Shown: positions 1-8,028 of the stretch, piece by piece
How the letters are laid out: each line of letters opens with the position of its first letter
Position numbering within the stretch: position 1 is the stretch's first letter
NCBI GenBank assembly: GCA_030433335.1
Contig: JAUILL010000005.1
Location: 62,001-126,000, forward strand
Direction of reading: 5' to 3'
Length of the DNA stretch: 64,000 bases
Origin: Alphaproteobacteria bacterium
GTDB taxonomy: Bacteria; Pseudomonadota; Alphaproteobacteria; Rhodobacterales; Rhodobacteraceae
The notes under the pieces: generated by a model
Told to the model about the DNA's origin: nothing
Databases searched by the model: none
What the model saw: the letters and a program-made list of their open reading frames with translations, nothing else
Translations under genes and position numbers: made by a program

Positions 1-971
1 AAGCCTTCTTTCTTGATGCGGTTGCGGATCGCCTGTTCCTTGCGGGGCAGCGCGTCTCGGTCGAACAGAGCGCGCACTTTGGCACCACGGCCCTGATAGA
101 TCATCCGCTTGATGGGGTCGTACTGCTTCAGAACCTTCTTCAGCTTGTTCGGCGCCGTGATCTCTTCGAGCGTTTGGATCACCTTGTCGCTCTCGCGGGC
201 ATAGGCCAACGGCAGGACTCGGTAGTGGCAAGTGGTCTTGCCGTCCAGCCAGCCGTCCTCTAGCGCGCCAAAGCCGCCGCCAAAGCTGTGCAGGACCAAG
301 GGAAGGGCGATCTGATCCAGCCAGGGCCAGATTTCCTGACAGACCAGCTCTTTGGGAGGGTTGTCACGGATGCCAGTGGCGATCTCCATGAAGCGGGCAC
401 CAAAGGCAGCCGCATCGCGGTAGTAGAAGAAACCCGCGTTGAAATAGGGGTAGCGGCGCCAGAACTCCTTGGGATAGCTGGTGTCCTCTGCGGTGCTCAG
501 ATCTAGCCCGTACTGGGTGTAGAGCGCGTTCCACGTGTCGTGGTAGCCGGGACCATAAAGCTCGATCTTGGGCCACGTGGACTCGCGCCGCATGGACGCT
601 GCGGGGCGGTCGAAGTCAAAGGGCACATCCGTGATCTCGTCCAGCACCAGCGTGTCGGTGTCAAAGAAGACGAACGGTTTGTCCGTGGGCACAACCCTGA
701 GGCACTCGATCTTGTTGGCGTTCGGGTAGCCGTAGCCGAAATTCTGGTTCTCGAAGGGCAGGATTTCCGCGTTCAACGATTCCAGCGCCTCGCGGACCTC
801 AGAGCGCATCCGCGGGTCACGATCCCACTTGGGGCCGGGCTGGGGCTCGGCCACCAGAAGCCGTCCCTTGAACTTCGGGCTCTTGGCGCGGAGCGAGGCA
901 GCGAACATGAGAGCCTCGAACTCGAGACGGCCCGACTGAGCAACAATGACGATGTTGAAATCTTTGGTCAT
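1..971 (-). CDS. Glycosyltransferase-like protein, C-terminus beyond the left edge
   Basis: Reading the minus strand from ATG at 971 gives an open frame of 323 codons that runs off the window, so the C-terminus is missing. The protein begins MTKDFNIVIVAQSGRLEFEA and contains FFDTDTLVLDE at about residues 101-111. A DxD (here DTD) after a hydrophobic strand is typical of GT-A fold glycosyltransferases, where it binds the metal and the nucleotide sugar. Later segments (RRYPYFNAGFFYYR, ELVCQEIWPWLDQIALPL) also fit that fold, in which an acceptor loop follows a second acidic cluster. There is no signal peptide, so it is probably cytoplasmic. It stands alone upstream of tRNA-Tyr. The substrate cannot be inferred. 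I am confident that it is a gene and only moderately sure of the family. Confidence 0.7.
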   Translation of the reverse strand, partial: MTKDFNIVIVAQSGRLEFEALMFAASLRAKSPKFKGRLLVAEPQPGPKWDRDPRMRSEVREALESLNAEILPFENQNFGYGYPNANKIECLRVVPTDKPFVFFDTDTLVLDEITDVPFDFDRPAASMRRESTWPKIELYGPGYHDTWNALYTQYGLDLSTAEDTSYPKEFWRRYPYFNAGFFYYRDAAAFGARFMEIATGIRDNPPKELVCQEIWPWLDQIALPLVLHSFGGGFGALEDGWLDGKTTCHYRVLPLAYARESDKVIQTLEEITAPNKLKKVLKQYDPIKRMIYQGRGAKVRALFDRDALPRKEQAIRNRIKKEG

Positions 972-1084
972 GGACCCTCGAAAAACCTTAAACACACCTG
1001 AACTATAGGCGGGTCAAACCCATTGAAAAAGAGGCGTTTTATTTTTTCGGAGGTTAGGTCCCAACCACTCTCTCAGAAGGAGAA

Positions 1085-1168
1085 TGGTGGGCGACCCTGG
1101 AATCGAACCAGGCATGGGTCTCCCCGGCGGAGTTACAGTCCGCTGCCGCACCTTGCAGCTCGTCGCCC
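1085..1168 (-). tRNA. tRNA-Tyr (anticodon GTA), CCA encoded
   Basis: On the minus strand the acceptor arms GGGCGAC and GTCGCCC pair at the two ends and are followed by A and an encoded CCA (1085-1087). The anticodon stem GCGGA/TCCGC encloses the loop CTGTAAC with anticodon GTA. The T arm holds GGTTCGATTCC. The long variable arm and total length of 84 are normal for a class II bacterial tyrosine tRNA. It lies 114 bases before rlmB on the other strand. Confidence 0.95.
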
Positions 1169-1282
1169 TGACGTGGGGCGCTGTCTAACCCCGCCCTTGG
1201 GGGGCGTCAACAGGAAAATCTCTTGTATCTCGAAGAAAGCGTAGGCAGTTAGACAGGCATCAGAAAACAAAGGGCCAAAGCC

Positions 1283-2062
1283 ATGAAAAAACCGAAGTGG
1301 GTCGTGGAAAAAGAGCAGTCCAAGCGCGCTGCCGCGAAGGAAACGGTATGGTTGTTTGGTCTGCATGCGGTGCGTGACGCGCTAGAAAACCCCGCACGCG
1401 TCAAACTGCGACTCGTGGTGACGCTGAATGCGCAGGCGAAACTGCAGGACGCGATCGACAAAGCGGGAATCACGCCCGAGATTTCCGATCCCCGCAAATT
1501 CGCAGCCCCCTTGGATACGCAGTCAGTGCACCAAGGCGCCGCGCTCGAGGTCAAAGCGCTGGACTGGGGCAAGCTCGAGGATATTTGCGTGGGCCAGCCC
1601 GGTCGTGCGCCCCGTGTGGTGATGCTGGACCGCGTGTCGGACCCTCATAACGTGGGTGCCATTCTGCGGAGCGCCGAGGTGTTCGGTGCCTGCGCTGTGA
1701 TCGCCCCTGCGCGCCATTCGGCCCCCGAGACGGGCGCACTGGCCAAGACCGCCAGTGGCGCGCTGGAGCGCCAGCCTTACCTGCGCGTGGGCAACCTGTC
1801 CCAAGCGATGGAGCGTCTGCGTGACATGGGCTACCTGCTGTTGGGTCTGGACGGCACCGCCGAGAAAACCATTGAAGAAGCCTTGGAAGGTCAGACCGAC
1901 CGTCCTGTTGCGTTGGTTCTTGGCGCCGAAGGCCCCGGTCTGCGCGAAAAGACCCGCGAGACCTGCGACTCATTGGTGAAAATCGCCTTCGCCGGTGACT
2001 TTGGCTCGCTCAACGTTTCAAACGCGGCGGCTGTCGCCCTATATGCCTCTCAGGAGAAATGA
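1283..2062 (+). CDS. rlmB: 23S rRNA (guanosine-2'-O)-methyltransferase, TrmH/SpoU family (RlmB)
   Basis: A 259-residue SPOUT methyltransferase that, by family, uses S-adenosylmethionine to methylate the 2'-O of a guanosine in 23S rRNA (G2251 in E. coli). The three SpoU motifs are clear: NVGAILRSAEVFGA at about residue 122, LVLGAEGPGLREKTRETCD at about 212, and SLNVSNAAAVALY near the C-terminus. The first 30 residues are lysine-rich, and a substrate-binding N-terminal domain follows (about 25-95). The start is ATGAAAAAACC with only a weak AGGG upstream. The position beside tRNA-Tyr is common in this group of bacteria. The stop codon lies within the leader of the zinc-ribbon gene downstream. 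A different TrmH paralog is the only real alternative. Confidence 0.93.
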   Translation: MKKPKWVVEKEQSKRAAAKETVWLFGLHAVRDALENPARVKLRLVVTLNAQAKLQDAIDKAGITPEISDPRKFAAPLDTQSVHQGAALEVKALDWGKLEDICVGQPGRAPRVVMLDRVSDPHNVGAILRSAEVFGACAVIAPARHSAPETGALAKTASGALERQPYLRVGNLSQAMERLRDMGYLLLGLDGTAEKTIEEALEGQTDRPVALVLGAEGPGLREKTRETCDSLVKIAFAGDFGSLNVSNAAAVALYASQEK

Positions 2063-2080
2063 TTCCGAGAGGACGCCGCC

Positions 2081-2350
2081 ATTCCAGAGCGCACGCATAT
2101 CGTCAGCTGCCCCTATTGCGGGTCGAGGTCGACCTTCGCTTTGGCCAAGGGGGATCACGTTCATCTGACGTGTCACACATGCGGCGCTCCGGTCGAGGCG
2201 GAGCCATCAGAAAAAAACGCCAAAGCCAAGAAAGTGAAGCCGCCAAAACCCGAATCGCCCAAGAAAGCGAAGAAGAAAAAGCGCAAATCGGGATTGTTTG
2301 CGCGGGCGATCAAGGATCTCTGGGACGAGGTGGATGACTTTTTCGACTGA
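2081..2350 (+). CDS. Small zinc-ribbon protein, probably initiated at ATT
   Basis: The frame reads IPERTHIVSCPYCGSRSTFA and onward to LTCHTCGAP, so two CxxC pairs form a classical zinc ribbon. A highly basic linker (lysine/proline, about residues 48-70) and an acidic tail ending EVDDFFD follow; 89 residues in all. There is no ATG, GTG or TTG between the rlmB stop (2060-2062, same frame) and the first CxxC. The first TTG (2141) would delete half of the zinc site. The ATT at 2081 is preceded by GAGAGGA (2067-2073) at 7 bases, an ideal ribosome-binding arrangement, so I place the start there. The ATG at 2059 opens a different frame without the cysteines. Function unknown; binding of nucleic acid or protein is a guess from the fold and charge. 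Confidence 0.65.
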   Translation: MPERTHIVSCPYCGSRSTFALAKGDHVHLTCHTCGAPVEAEPSEKNAKAKKVKPPKPESPKKAKKKKRKSGLFARAIKDLWDEVDDFFD

Positions 2351-2481
2351 CAGCACAAGCGGTTAGTTGTGATCACGGCTTGTTTACATGCTCTTTAAGT
2401 CTCGAAATGCTCTCTTAAGTTCATGTCTATCACGAGGCCGGAACCCTTGTGATTACTTCACTGTCCCTCGTTCCGTACCTT

Positions 2482-2513
2482 CGCCCGAGAGCTTTTCCTC
2501 TCGGGCGTTTTTT
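2482..2513 (+). terminator. Rho-independent terminator
   Basis: The arms CGCCCGAGAG (2482-2491) and CTCTCGGGCG (2498-2507) are a perfect 10-bp inverted repeat with a 6-base loop, followed by TTTTTT. It ends transcription of the rlmB/zinc-ribbon unit, or of a short RNA starting in the 2351-2481 spacer, before the next gene starts at 2542. Confidence 0.85.
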
Positions 2514-2541
2514 ATGCAGCCCCCCGCAAACAGGAGTGTTT

Positions 2542-2961
2542 ATGCCTCAGACCGATGACCAGATCCGCGACATATTGACCAGCGCACAGACAATTGCCTT
2601 GGTCGGCGCATCGCAGAACACGGCTCGCCCGAGCTATCAGGTCGGTGCATTTCTGGCAGGGCAGGGCTATCGGGTGATCCCTGTGAATCCTGGTCTGGCA
2701 GGGCAAGAGCTGTTCGGAGAGACCGTCGTCGGGGCACTGTCCGAGATCACCGATCCCGTAGACATCGTGGATGTGTTCCGCGCAGGAGATGCAGTGCCAG
2801 CGATTGTGGCCGAGGCGCTGACGCTGAGCGGTCCGCGCACCATCTGGTTGCAGCTGGGTGTGGACAGCGCCGAGGGTGTGGCGCTGGCCCAAGAGAACGG
2901 CCTAAAGGTCGTTGAAAACCGCTGCCCCAAGATCGAGATGCCTCGCCTCGGGATGGTTTGA
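2542..2961 (+). CDS. CoA-binding domain protein (YccU-like)
   Basis: A 139-residue Rossmann-type protein of the CoA_binding_2 family, related to the N-terminal domain of succinyl-CoA synthetase alpha. The opening strand and glycine loop IALVGASQNTARPSYQVGAF lie at about residues 17-36, then YRVIPVNPGLAGQELFGE and the conserved end ENRCPKIEMPR. The start at 2542 is preceded by CAGGAG (2531-2536) at five bases, better than the upstream in-frame GTG at 2449, which would place the terminator inside the gene. Members of this family bind CoA, but their physiological role is not established. It ends base-to-base against hisE, which converges on it. Confidence 0.9.
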   Translation: MPQTDDQIRDILTSAQTIALVGASQNTARPSYQVGAFLAGQGYRVIPVNPGLAGQELFGETVVGALSEITDPVDIVDVFRAGDAVPAIVAEALTLSGPRTIWLQLGVDSAEGVALAQENGLKVVENRCPKIEMPRLGMV

Positions 2962-3273
2962 TTATTTGCGGGCTGCCTTTTCGGCGATGCCAGAGGTGCC
3001 TTCGCGGCGTTCCAGTTCAGCCTCGACATCGGACAGGTCCACGCCGCGGGCGCGCAGCATGACCAGCAGGTGATACAGTACATCCGCCGCTTCGCCGATC
3101 AGCTTCTCGCGATCGTTTTTCACGGCCTCGATGATGGCCTCGATCGATTCCTCACCGAATTTCTCGGCGCATTTCTCGGGGCCCTTTGACAGCAGTTTGG
3201 CGGTCCAGCTGGTGTCGGGGCTGTCCCCGACGCGGGCGGCGATGGTGTCGTTCAGGCGGTGCAGAGCGCTCAT
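2962..3273 (-). CDS. hisE: Phosphoribosyl-ATP pyrophosphohydrolase
   Basis: A 103-residue all-alpha NTP pyrophosphohydrolase that removes pyrophosphate from phosphoribosyl-ATP, the second step of histidine synthesis. It shows the family pattern [19 protein letters not shown] at about residues 34-52 and the metal-binding [18 protein letters not shown] that follows. It is a stand-alone HisE, not fused to HisI. Its start overlaps the end of hisF by four bases, which suggests translational coupling, and it is the last gene of the minus-strand his run. There is no space between its stop and that of the converging CoA-binding gene. Confidence 0.95.
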   Translation of the reverse strand: MSALHRLNDTIAARVGDSPDTSWTAKLLSKGPEKCAEKFGEESIEAIIEAVKNDREKLIGEAADVLYHLLVMLRARGVDLSDVEAELERREGTSGIAEKAARK

Positions 3274-4031
3274 GTCAGCCTCATGGGGATGCCGGCGGCG
3301 GCCATGTGGGCCTTGGCCTCGTGGATGGTGTGCACGCCGAAATGGAAGATCGACGCGGCCAGAACGGCGCTGGCGTGGCCCTCGGTGACGCCCTCGACCA
3401 GGTGATCAAGATTGCCGACGCCGCCCGAAGCGATCACGGGGATGTCCACGGCGTCCGCGATGGCTCGGGTCAGCGGCAGGTTAAAGCCCGCGCGGGTGCC
3501 GTCACGGTCCATGCTGGTCAACAGGATTTCCCCTGCGCCCTTTTCCGCGACGAGCCGCGCAAATTCCACAGCGTCGATGCCGGTCGATTTGCGGCCCCCG
3601 TGGGTAAAGATTTCCCAGCGGCCGGGTTCCACGGTCTTCGCGTCGATCGCGCAGATGATGCACTGGCTGCCGAACTGATCCGCCGCGCGGGCGATCACAT
3701 CGGGGTCTGCCACAGCGGCCGAGTTAAAGCTGACCTTGTCCGCGCCTGCCAGCAGCAGAGCCCGCACATCCGCATTGGTTCGCACGCCGCCACCGACGGT
3801 CAGAGGCACAAAGCACTGCTCGGCTGTGCGGGTCACCAGATCGTACATGGTGCCACGGTTTTCGTGGGTCGCGTGAATGTCGAGGAAGCAGATCTCGTCC
3901 GCGCCGGCGGCGTCATAGGCGCGCGCGGCCTCGACGGGGTCGCCCGCGTCAATCAGATCGACAAAGTTCACGCCTTTGACCACTCGGCCATCGGCAACGT
4001 CCAAACAGGGGATGATACGTGTCTTGAGCAT
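3270..4031 (-). CDS. hisF: Imidazole glycerol phosphate synthase, cyclase subunit
   Basis: A 253-residue TIM barrel. With HisH it converts PRFAR and glutamine to imidazole glycerol phosphate and AICAR. The N-terminus [20 protein letters not shown] holds the first catalytic aspartate, [11 protein letters not shown] carries the second, and the phosphate loops GGGVRTNAD and [11 protein letters not shown] are present. I use the start at 4031, where the family's conserved N-terminus begins, not the upstream in-frame codon that would add 17 unconserved residues. It lies 80 bases after hisA, with a hairpin and T-run between them, and overlaps hisE. Confidence 0.96.
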   Translation of the reverse strand: MLKTRIIPCLDVADGRVVKGVNFVDLIDAGDPVEAARAYDAAGADEICFLDIHATHENRGTMYDLVTRTAEQCFVPLTVGGGVRTNADVRALLLAGADKVSFNSAAVADPDVIARAADQFGSQCIICAIDAKTVEPGRWEIFTHGGRKSTGIDAVEFARLVAEKGAGEILLTSMDRDGTRAGFNLPLTRAIADAVDIPVIASGGVGNLDHLVEGVTEGHASAVLAASIFHFGVHTIHEAKAHMAAAGIPMRLT

Positions 4032-4080
4032 GGCTCTTCTCTTAGGCGGTGGCGCGGGATGCGTCCAGCGGGGCCAAAGC

Positions 4081-4104
4081 AAAAGGGCCGCGCGGTGGCG
4101 GCCC
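4081..4104 (-). terminator. Terminator-like hairpin between hisA and hisF
   Basis: On the minus strand GGGCCGC, six bases, GCGGCCC is followed by TTTT (4081-4084 on the plus strand reads AAAA). It sits between the hisA stop and the hisF start, so it could reduce transcription of hisF-hisE relative to hisA. The T-run is short, so partial termination is more likely than a complete stop. Confidence 0.55.
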
Positions 4105-4111
4105 GATCCGG

Positions 4112-4828
4112 TTATTTCAGCGCGGCGATGGCTTCTTTGAGGTCCAGAGCGCCGTCGTAGAGTGCGCGGCCCGAGATCGCGCCCGAGATGACGCCGGTGT
4201 CGCGCAGGGCGATTAGGTCGGTCAGGCTGCTGACGCCACCCGAAGCGATGACGGGGATTTGCACGGCGCGGGCCAATGCTTCAGTCGCCTCAATGTTCGG
4301 GCCTTGCATCGCGCCGTCACGGTTGATGTCGGTGTAGATGATTGCGGCTACGCCAGCATCCTCGAAGGATTTCGCCAGATCAGTGACCATGACGTCGGTT
4401 TCCTCGGCCCAGCCTTTTGTGGCGACTTTACCGTTGCGGGCGTCGATTCCCACGGCGACCTTGCCGGGGAACTCTTTGGCCGCTTCGCGCACCAGATCGG
4501 GGTTTTCCACGGCGACGGTGCCAAGGATGACGCGGGCCAGACCCTTTTCGATCCAAGTGGCGATGGTCTGCATGTCACGGATACCGCCGCCAAGCTGCGC
4601 GGGGACGTTGGTGGCAGCAAGGATCGCTTCGACCGCTGCGCCGTTCACAGGCTCGCCCGCGAAGGCGCCGTTCAGGTCCACCAAGTGCAGCCATTCGCAG
4701 CCTGCATCCTCAAACGCTTTGGCTTGGGTGGCGGGGCTGTCCGAGAACACGGTCGCCTTGTCCATATCGCCGCGAAGAAGGCGCACGGCCTGTCCGTCTT
4801 TGAGGTCGATGGCGGGATAGAGGATCAT
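4112..4828 (-). CDS. hisA: ProFAR isomerase (HisA)
   Basis: A 238-residue TIM barrel that opens the ribose ring of ProFAR to give PRFAR, the substrate of HisF/HisH. It begins [20 protein letters not shown] with the catalytic aspartate in [17 protein letters not shown] (phosphate loop), [11 protein letters not shown] (second catalytic aspartate) and [13 protein letters not shown] follow. The start at 4828 matches the family's N-terminus; the in-frame extension to 5050 would run through the promoter of the divergent DUF2147 gene. The 141 bases up to that gene must hold both promoters. Confidence 0.96.
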   Translation of the reverse strand: MILYPAIDLKDGQAVRLLRGDMDKATVFSDSPATQAKAFEDAGCEWLHLVDLNGAFAGEPVNGAAVEAILAATNVPAQLGGGIRDMQTIATWIEKGLARVILGTVAVENPDLVREAAKEFPGKVAVGIDARNGKVATKGWAEETDVMVTDLAKSFEDAGVAAIIYTDINRDGAMQGPNIEATEALARAVQIPVIASGGVSSLTDLIALRDTGVISGAISGRALYDGALDLKEAIAALK

Positions 4829-4969
4829 GGCGAAGGCTCCGGTCGATGCTGTCAGAAGTTGGTCTGGCAAATGGCATGAGCGGGGGCGAAATGCAACGGA
4901 CCTGACGTTAGGCTTGATTCGTAAGGCAGGCTCGCTCAGGCTGAGGCAACTCATTAGGAGGAGATGGGG

Positions 4970-5347
4970 ATGAAGACGTTTATTCTGGCGCTGGCCATGG
5001 GGGTGGCAGGTGTCGCAGCGCAGGCAGAGGGTGTCTATGGCACCTGGCAAACTGAAACCAGCGATAAGGGCGCTTACCTACATGTGCGGGTGGGGCCCTG
5101 CGGCGAGAAGGTGTGCGGCGTGATCGACAAGGTGATTGGCGGGGACGAAAGCATCACCGGCAAGACCATCATCTGGGATATGGCGAACGCTGGGGGCGGC
5201 GCATACAACGGCGGAAAGATTTGGGCGCCGGATCAGGACAAGACCTACAAAAGCAAGATGGCGCTCGAGGGGAACGCTCTGATCGTATCGGGCTGCGTTT
5301 TGGGTGGCGCGATTTGCCGGTCCCAAAACTGGAGCCGTGTGAACTGA
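4970..5347 (+). CDS. Secreted DUF2147 family protein
   Basis: A 125-residue protein with a signal peptide ([19 protein letters not shown]) and then a DUF2147 domain starting GVYGTWQTE. The body has the expected small beta-sandwich pattern and four cysteines ([11 protein letters not shown] and [11 protein letters not shown]) that could form two disulfides. AGGAGGAG (4956-4963) stands directly before ATG 4964 but at an ideal distance from ATG 4970, so I prefer the latter. The gene is inserted, in the opposite direction, between hisA and hisH and has its own terminator. Function unknown. Confidence 0.88.
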   Translation: MKTFILALAMGVAGVAAQAEGVYGTWQTETSDKGAYLHVRVGPCGEKVCGVIDKVIGGDESITGKTIIWDMANAGGGAYNGGKIWAPDQDKTYKSKMALEGNALIVSGCVLGGAICRSQNWSRVN

Positions 5348-5369
5348 TTTTGCTTCTTCGGATGTGAGA

Positions 5370-5405
5370 AACCCCGCCGTGGTGTTGGCCGCGGCGGGGT
5401 TTTTA
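5370..5405 (+). terminator. Terminator after the DUF2147 gene
   Basis: ACCCCGCCG (5371-5379) and CGGCGGGGT (5392-5400) form a 9-bp stem followed by TTTTT. The opposite strand has AAACCCC before it, so it may also act weakly on transcription coming from hisH. Confidence 0.8.
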
Positions 5406-5430
5406 TTTGAGTATTTTCAGCAAAAAGAAG
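5406..5430 (+). repeat. Dispersed intergenic repeat, copy 1
   Basis: TTTGAGTATTTTCAGC followed by AAAAAGAAG. It is identical over its whole length to 28759-28783 and closely similar to 42448-42470. It lies just after a terminator, as the other copies lie close after stop codons. Confidence 0.75.
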
Positions 5431-5442
5431 CCGGATCGCGTG

Positions 5443-6081
5443 TCAGGGTTTCCAGTTGAGGAAGTTGGCGATCAGTTGGAGGCCGATTTGCTGGCTCTTT
5501 TCCGGGTGGAACTGGAAGCCGAGCAAGTTGTCGCGGCCTACGATGGCGGTGACTTCGGTGCCGTAATCCACATGGGCGAGCCGTTCTGCGGCGGTGCCCA
5601 CGGTGAAGTGGTATGAGTGCACGAAATAGGTGTGATCGCCCGTTTTTACGCCGTCAAAGACGGGGTGGGGGGTGTCGATGACCAGATCGTTCCAGCCCAT
5701 GTGCGGCACTTTCAGCGAGCTCTCGGTGGGTCGGATTTTGTCAACGGTGCCTGCAATCCAGTCAAAGCCCTTGGTCTCTGTGTATTCCAGCCCGCGGGTG
5801 GCCAGCATTTGCATGCCGATGCAAATCCCGAGGAAGGGTTTGCCCTGTTTGATAGCGACTTCCTCGATGGCCTCGAAGAGGCCCGAGTGGTTGAAGAGCG
5901 CCTGTTGGCAGGCAGGAAAAGCCCCGTCGCCGGGCAGGACGACGCGGTCGGCTTTGCGCACGACCTCGGGGTCGGCGGTGACGATCACAGGGCCGTGGCC
6001 TTGTTCTTGGGCCATTCGCTGGAATGCCTTTTCCGCCGAGTGCAGGTTGCCGCTTTCGTAGTCGACGATCACCGTGGTCAT
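5443..6081 (-). CDS. hisH: Imidazole glycerol phosphate synthase, glutaminase subunit
   Basis: A 212-residue class I glutamine amidotransferase that supplies ammonia to HisF. The nucleophile is in FLGICIGMQML at about residue 85; the His-Glu pair is in GFQFHPEKSQ near residue 188. The N-terminus [20 protein letters not shown] is typical of HisH. Its start codon overlaps the last base of hisB. It is separated from hisA by the opposite-strand DUF2147 gene, so hisBH and hisAFE may be separate transcripts. Confidence 0.96.
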   Translation of the reverse strand: MTTVIVDYESGNLHSAEKAFQRMAQEQGHGPVIVTADPEVVRKADRVVLPGDGAFPACQQALFNHSGLFEAIEEVAIKQGKPFLGICIGMQMLATRGLEYTETKGFDWIAGTVDKIRPTESSLKVPHMGWNDLVIDTPHPVFDGVKTGDHTYFVHSYHFTVGTAAERLAHVDYGTEVTAIVGRDNLLGFQFHPEKSQQIGLQLIANFLNWKP

Positions 6082-6668
6082 CAGAGCGCGCCCTTGGTCG
6101 AGGGCAGGGCACCTGCGGCGCGGGGATCTGGCTCGACCGCTTGGCGCAGCGAACGGGCGACGGCCTTGAACGCGGCTTCGGCGATGTGGTGGCTGTTGAA
6201 CCCGTTCAGGCAGGCGATGTTCAGGGTGATGCCACCGTGGGTGCTCAGCGCCTGAAAGAACTCGCGCACCAGTTCGGTGTCGAAGGTGCCGATTTTCTGG
6301 CTCGGGAAGGTCATGTCAAAGTGCAGGAAGGGGCGGTTCGACAGGTCGAGCGCCGCACGCACCAGCGTGTCGTCCATGGGCAAGAGGCAGCTGCCATAGC
6401 GGTTGATGCCCTTCTTATCGCCCACTGCTTGCTTGATCGCCTGACCCAGCGCGATGCCGGTATCCTCGACCGTGTGGTGGTCGTCGATGTGCAGGTCGCC
6501 ATTGGCGCGGGCGGTGATGTCGATCATCGAGTGGCGGGCCAGCTGCTCCATCATGTGGTCGAAAAAGCCCACGCCGGTCTTGATGTCATACTTGCCGGTG
6601 CCGTCCAGATCGACGGATACGCTGATCTGGGTTTCGGTGGTGTTACGGGTGATTTCGGCGCGTCGCAT
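6081..6668 (-). CDS. hisB: Imidazoleglycerol-phosphate dehydratase
   Basis: A 195-residue monofunctional HisB that dehydrates imidazole glycerol phosphate. The two metal-binding motifs are plain: [14 protein letters not shown], then [14 protein letters not shown]; a second set follows in [13 protein letters not shown]. It has no fused histidinol phosphatase, as usual outside the enterics. [13 protein letters not shown] at 6668 is the natural start; the in-frame extension to 6809 would overlap the first tRNA-Gly. It is the first gene of the his run. Confidence 0.96.
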   Translation of the reverse strand: MRRAEITRNTTETQISVSVDLDGTGKYDIKTGVGFFDHMMEQLARHSMIDITARANGDLHIDDHHTVEDTGIALGQAIKQAVGDKKGINRYGSCLLPMDDTLVRAALDLSNRPFLHFDMTFPSQKIGTFDTELVREFFQALSTHGGITLNIACLNGFNSHHIAEAAFKAVARSLRQAVEPDPRAAGALPSTKGAL

Positions 6669-6764
6669 GGGCCCCTCCGTTAGAACTCGCGGCCTTGTAG
6701 CGCGATGCGGGGGCAAGGCCAAGCGGCCCGTGTCATGTTCTGTCGTCGGAAATTTTGGTCTGTA

Positions 6765-6839
6765 TGGAGCGGGCGAGGCGATTCGAACGCCCGACCCTAA
6801 CCTTGGCAAGGTTATGCTCTACCCCTGAGCTACGCCCGC
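6765..6839 (-). tRNA. tRNA-Gly (anticodon GCC), copy 3 in transcription order
   Basis: Minus-strand cloverleaf: acceptor GCGGGCG/CGCCCGC with T and an encoded CCA, D arm GCTC AGGGGTA GAGC, anticodon stem TAACC/GGTTA with loop TTGCCAA (GCC), T arm GGGCGTTCGAATCGCC. The 75 bases are identical to the two copies that follow on the map. Confidence 0.96.
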
Positions 6840-6863
6840 ACTCTCATACAGTCATCGGTTTTC

Positions 6864-6938
6864 TGGAGCGGGCGAGGCGATTCGAACGCCCGACCCTAAC
6901 CTTGGCAAGGTTATGCTCTACCCCTGAGCTACGCCCGC
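6864..6938 (-). tRNA. tRNA-Gly (anticodon GCC), copy 2
   Basis: Identical to 6765-6839. The spacers (24 and 35 bases) differ in sequence, so the copies have been kept identical while the spacers drifted. Confidence 0.96.
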
Positions 6939-6973
6939 TTCCTTGGGAAAACCGATCCCTATCTACCTTCTTC

Positions 6974-7048
6974 TGGAGCGGGCGAGGCGATTCGAACGCC
7001 CGACCCTAACCTTGGCAAGGTTATGCTCTACCCCTGAGCTACGCCCGC
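6974..7048 (-). tRNA. tRNA-Gly (anticodon GCC), copy 1
   Basis: Identical to the two other copies; it would be the first transcribed of a three-tRNA unit on the minus strand. GCC reads the GGC/GGT glycine codons, the commonest glycine codons in a high-GC genome. Confidence 0.96.
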
Positions 7049-7151
7049 ACCGTTGAAGGTGAGGCGCTGTTTAATGCCGTCCCGCAAAGGCTGCAAGAGG
7101 AAAAAGCCACCTTTTTGCAGGAAATTTGTGGCGGGGCAGATTGGCCTTGTT

Positions 7152-7898
7152 TTACAGGGCGTTTGGTGGGGCCGACGCGTGCGCTAAGCGCTTGGCTCGC
7201 CAAAGGTTCAGCGCTTCAACGCATCCAGAAAGCGTCATCGCGGCGTAGATAAAGGCCCGCTCGAAGTGGTGGTGCAATCCATCTGCCACGAGCGCGACGC
7301 CGACCATCACTAGAAAGGCCAGCGCCAGCATCTTCGTGCTTGGATGATCCTCGACGAACTGGCCGATCGGGTTGGCCGCGATCATCATGACAAGAATCGC
7401 GATAATGACCGCGGTGATCATCACGGGCAGGTCATCAGCGATCCCGACAGCCGTCAGCACACTGTCGAAGCTGAAGACAATGTCCAGAATGATGATCTGT
7501 AGGACAACCGCACCGAAGGCACTTTTTGCCGATGGGGGCGTTGAATGTGGCGCGGCGGACGCGCCCTCGACTTCGCGGAAGATTTCATTTGAAGCTTTCC
7601 AAATCAGAAAGAGCCCGCCCGTCAGAAGAAGCAGATCCCGCCAAGACAGGGCAAAGCTTCGAACGGTCAGAAACGGTTCAGTCAGGCCCACAATCCACGC
7701 GATGGAGGCCAGAAGGGCGATCCGCAAAACCAGCGCACCGCCAAGGCCGATGATCCGTGCGCGGGCGCGGTGTTCCGGTGGCAGCTTTGAAGTGGCGATA
7801 GAGATAAAGATGACGTTGTCTACGCCGAGGATAATTTCCAACACAGTGAGTGTCAGAAGTGACGCCCACACAGCGGGGTCAGAAAAGAGGTCGATCAT
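7152..7898 (-). CDS. TerC family integral membrane protein
   Basis: A 248-residue membrane protein with about seven hydrophobic segments. It carries the two acidic signatures of the TerC family inside membrane spans: LGVDNVIFISI at about residues 24-34 and DIVFSFDSVLTAVG in the second half. Family members have been linked to tellurite resistance and, more recently, to manganese export or metal loading at the membrane; the substrate cannot be told from sequence. The start MIDLFSDPAVWASL at 7898 is where conservation begins; the 49 residues upstream overlap the pyc terminator. It is a single gene between tRNA-Gly and pyc. Confidence 0.88.
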   Translation of the reverse strand: MIDLFSDPAVWASLLTLTVLEIILGVDNVIFISIATSKLPPEHRARARIIGLGGALVLRIALLASIAWIVGLTEPFLTVRSFALSWRDLLLLTGGLFLIWKASNEIFREVEGASAAPHSTPPSAKSAFGAVVLQIIILDIVFSFDSVLTAVGIADDLPVMITAVIIAILVMMIAANPIGQFVEDHPSTKMLALAFLVMVGVALVADGLHHHFERAFIYAAMTLSGCVEALNLWRAKRLAHASAPPNAL

Positions 7899-7973
7899 GT
7901 TCGGTCCCAAAGGCGCGCTCTGCGCCCTTTGGCGTAGATGGTGTCGCGCGGGGCATTGCAACAGTGGGGCCAT

Positions 7974-8006
7974 AAAAAAAGACGCACCGTGTAAGGGTGC
8001 GTCTTT
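7974..8006 (-). terminator. Terminator of pyc
   Basis: GACGCACC (7981-7988) and GGTGCGTC (7996-8003) form a perfect stem. On the minus strand it is followed by seven T (plus-strand A-run 7974-7980), and it begins 22 bases after the pyc stop codon. Confidence 0.9.
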
Positions 8007-8028
8007 GGTTCTCTGATGCGGGTCGCTG

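Noticed and set aside
2059-2337. ATG-initiated gene overlapping the rlmB stop
   Set aside because: Its frame has none of the CxxC pairs and reads as arginine-rich noise; the frame with the zinc ribbon is the other one.
2440-2472. EcfG-type promoter (GGAAC ... CGTT)
   Set aside because: The spacing is 24 bases, whereas 16-17 is required.
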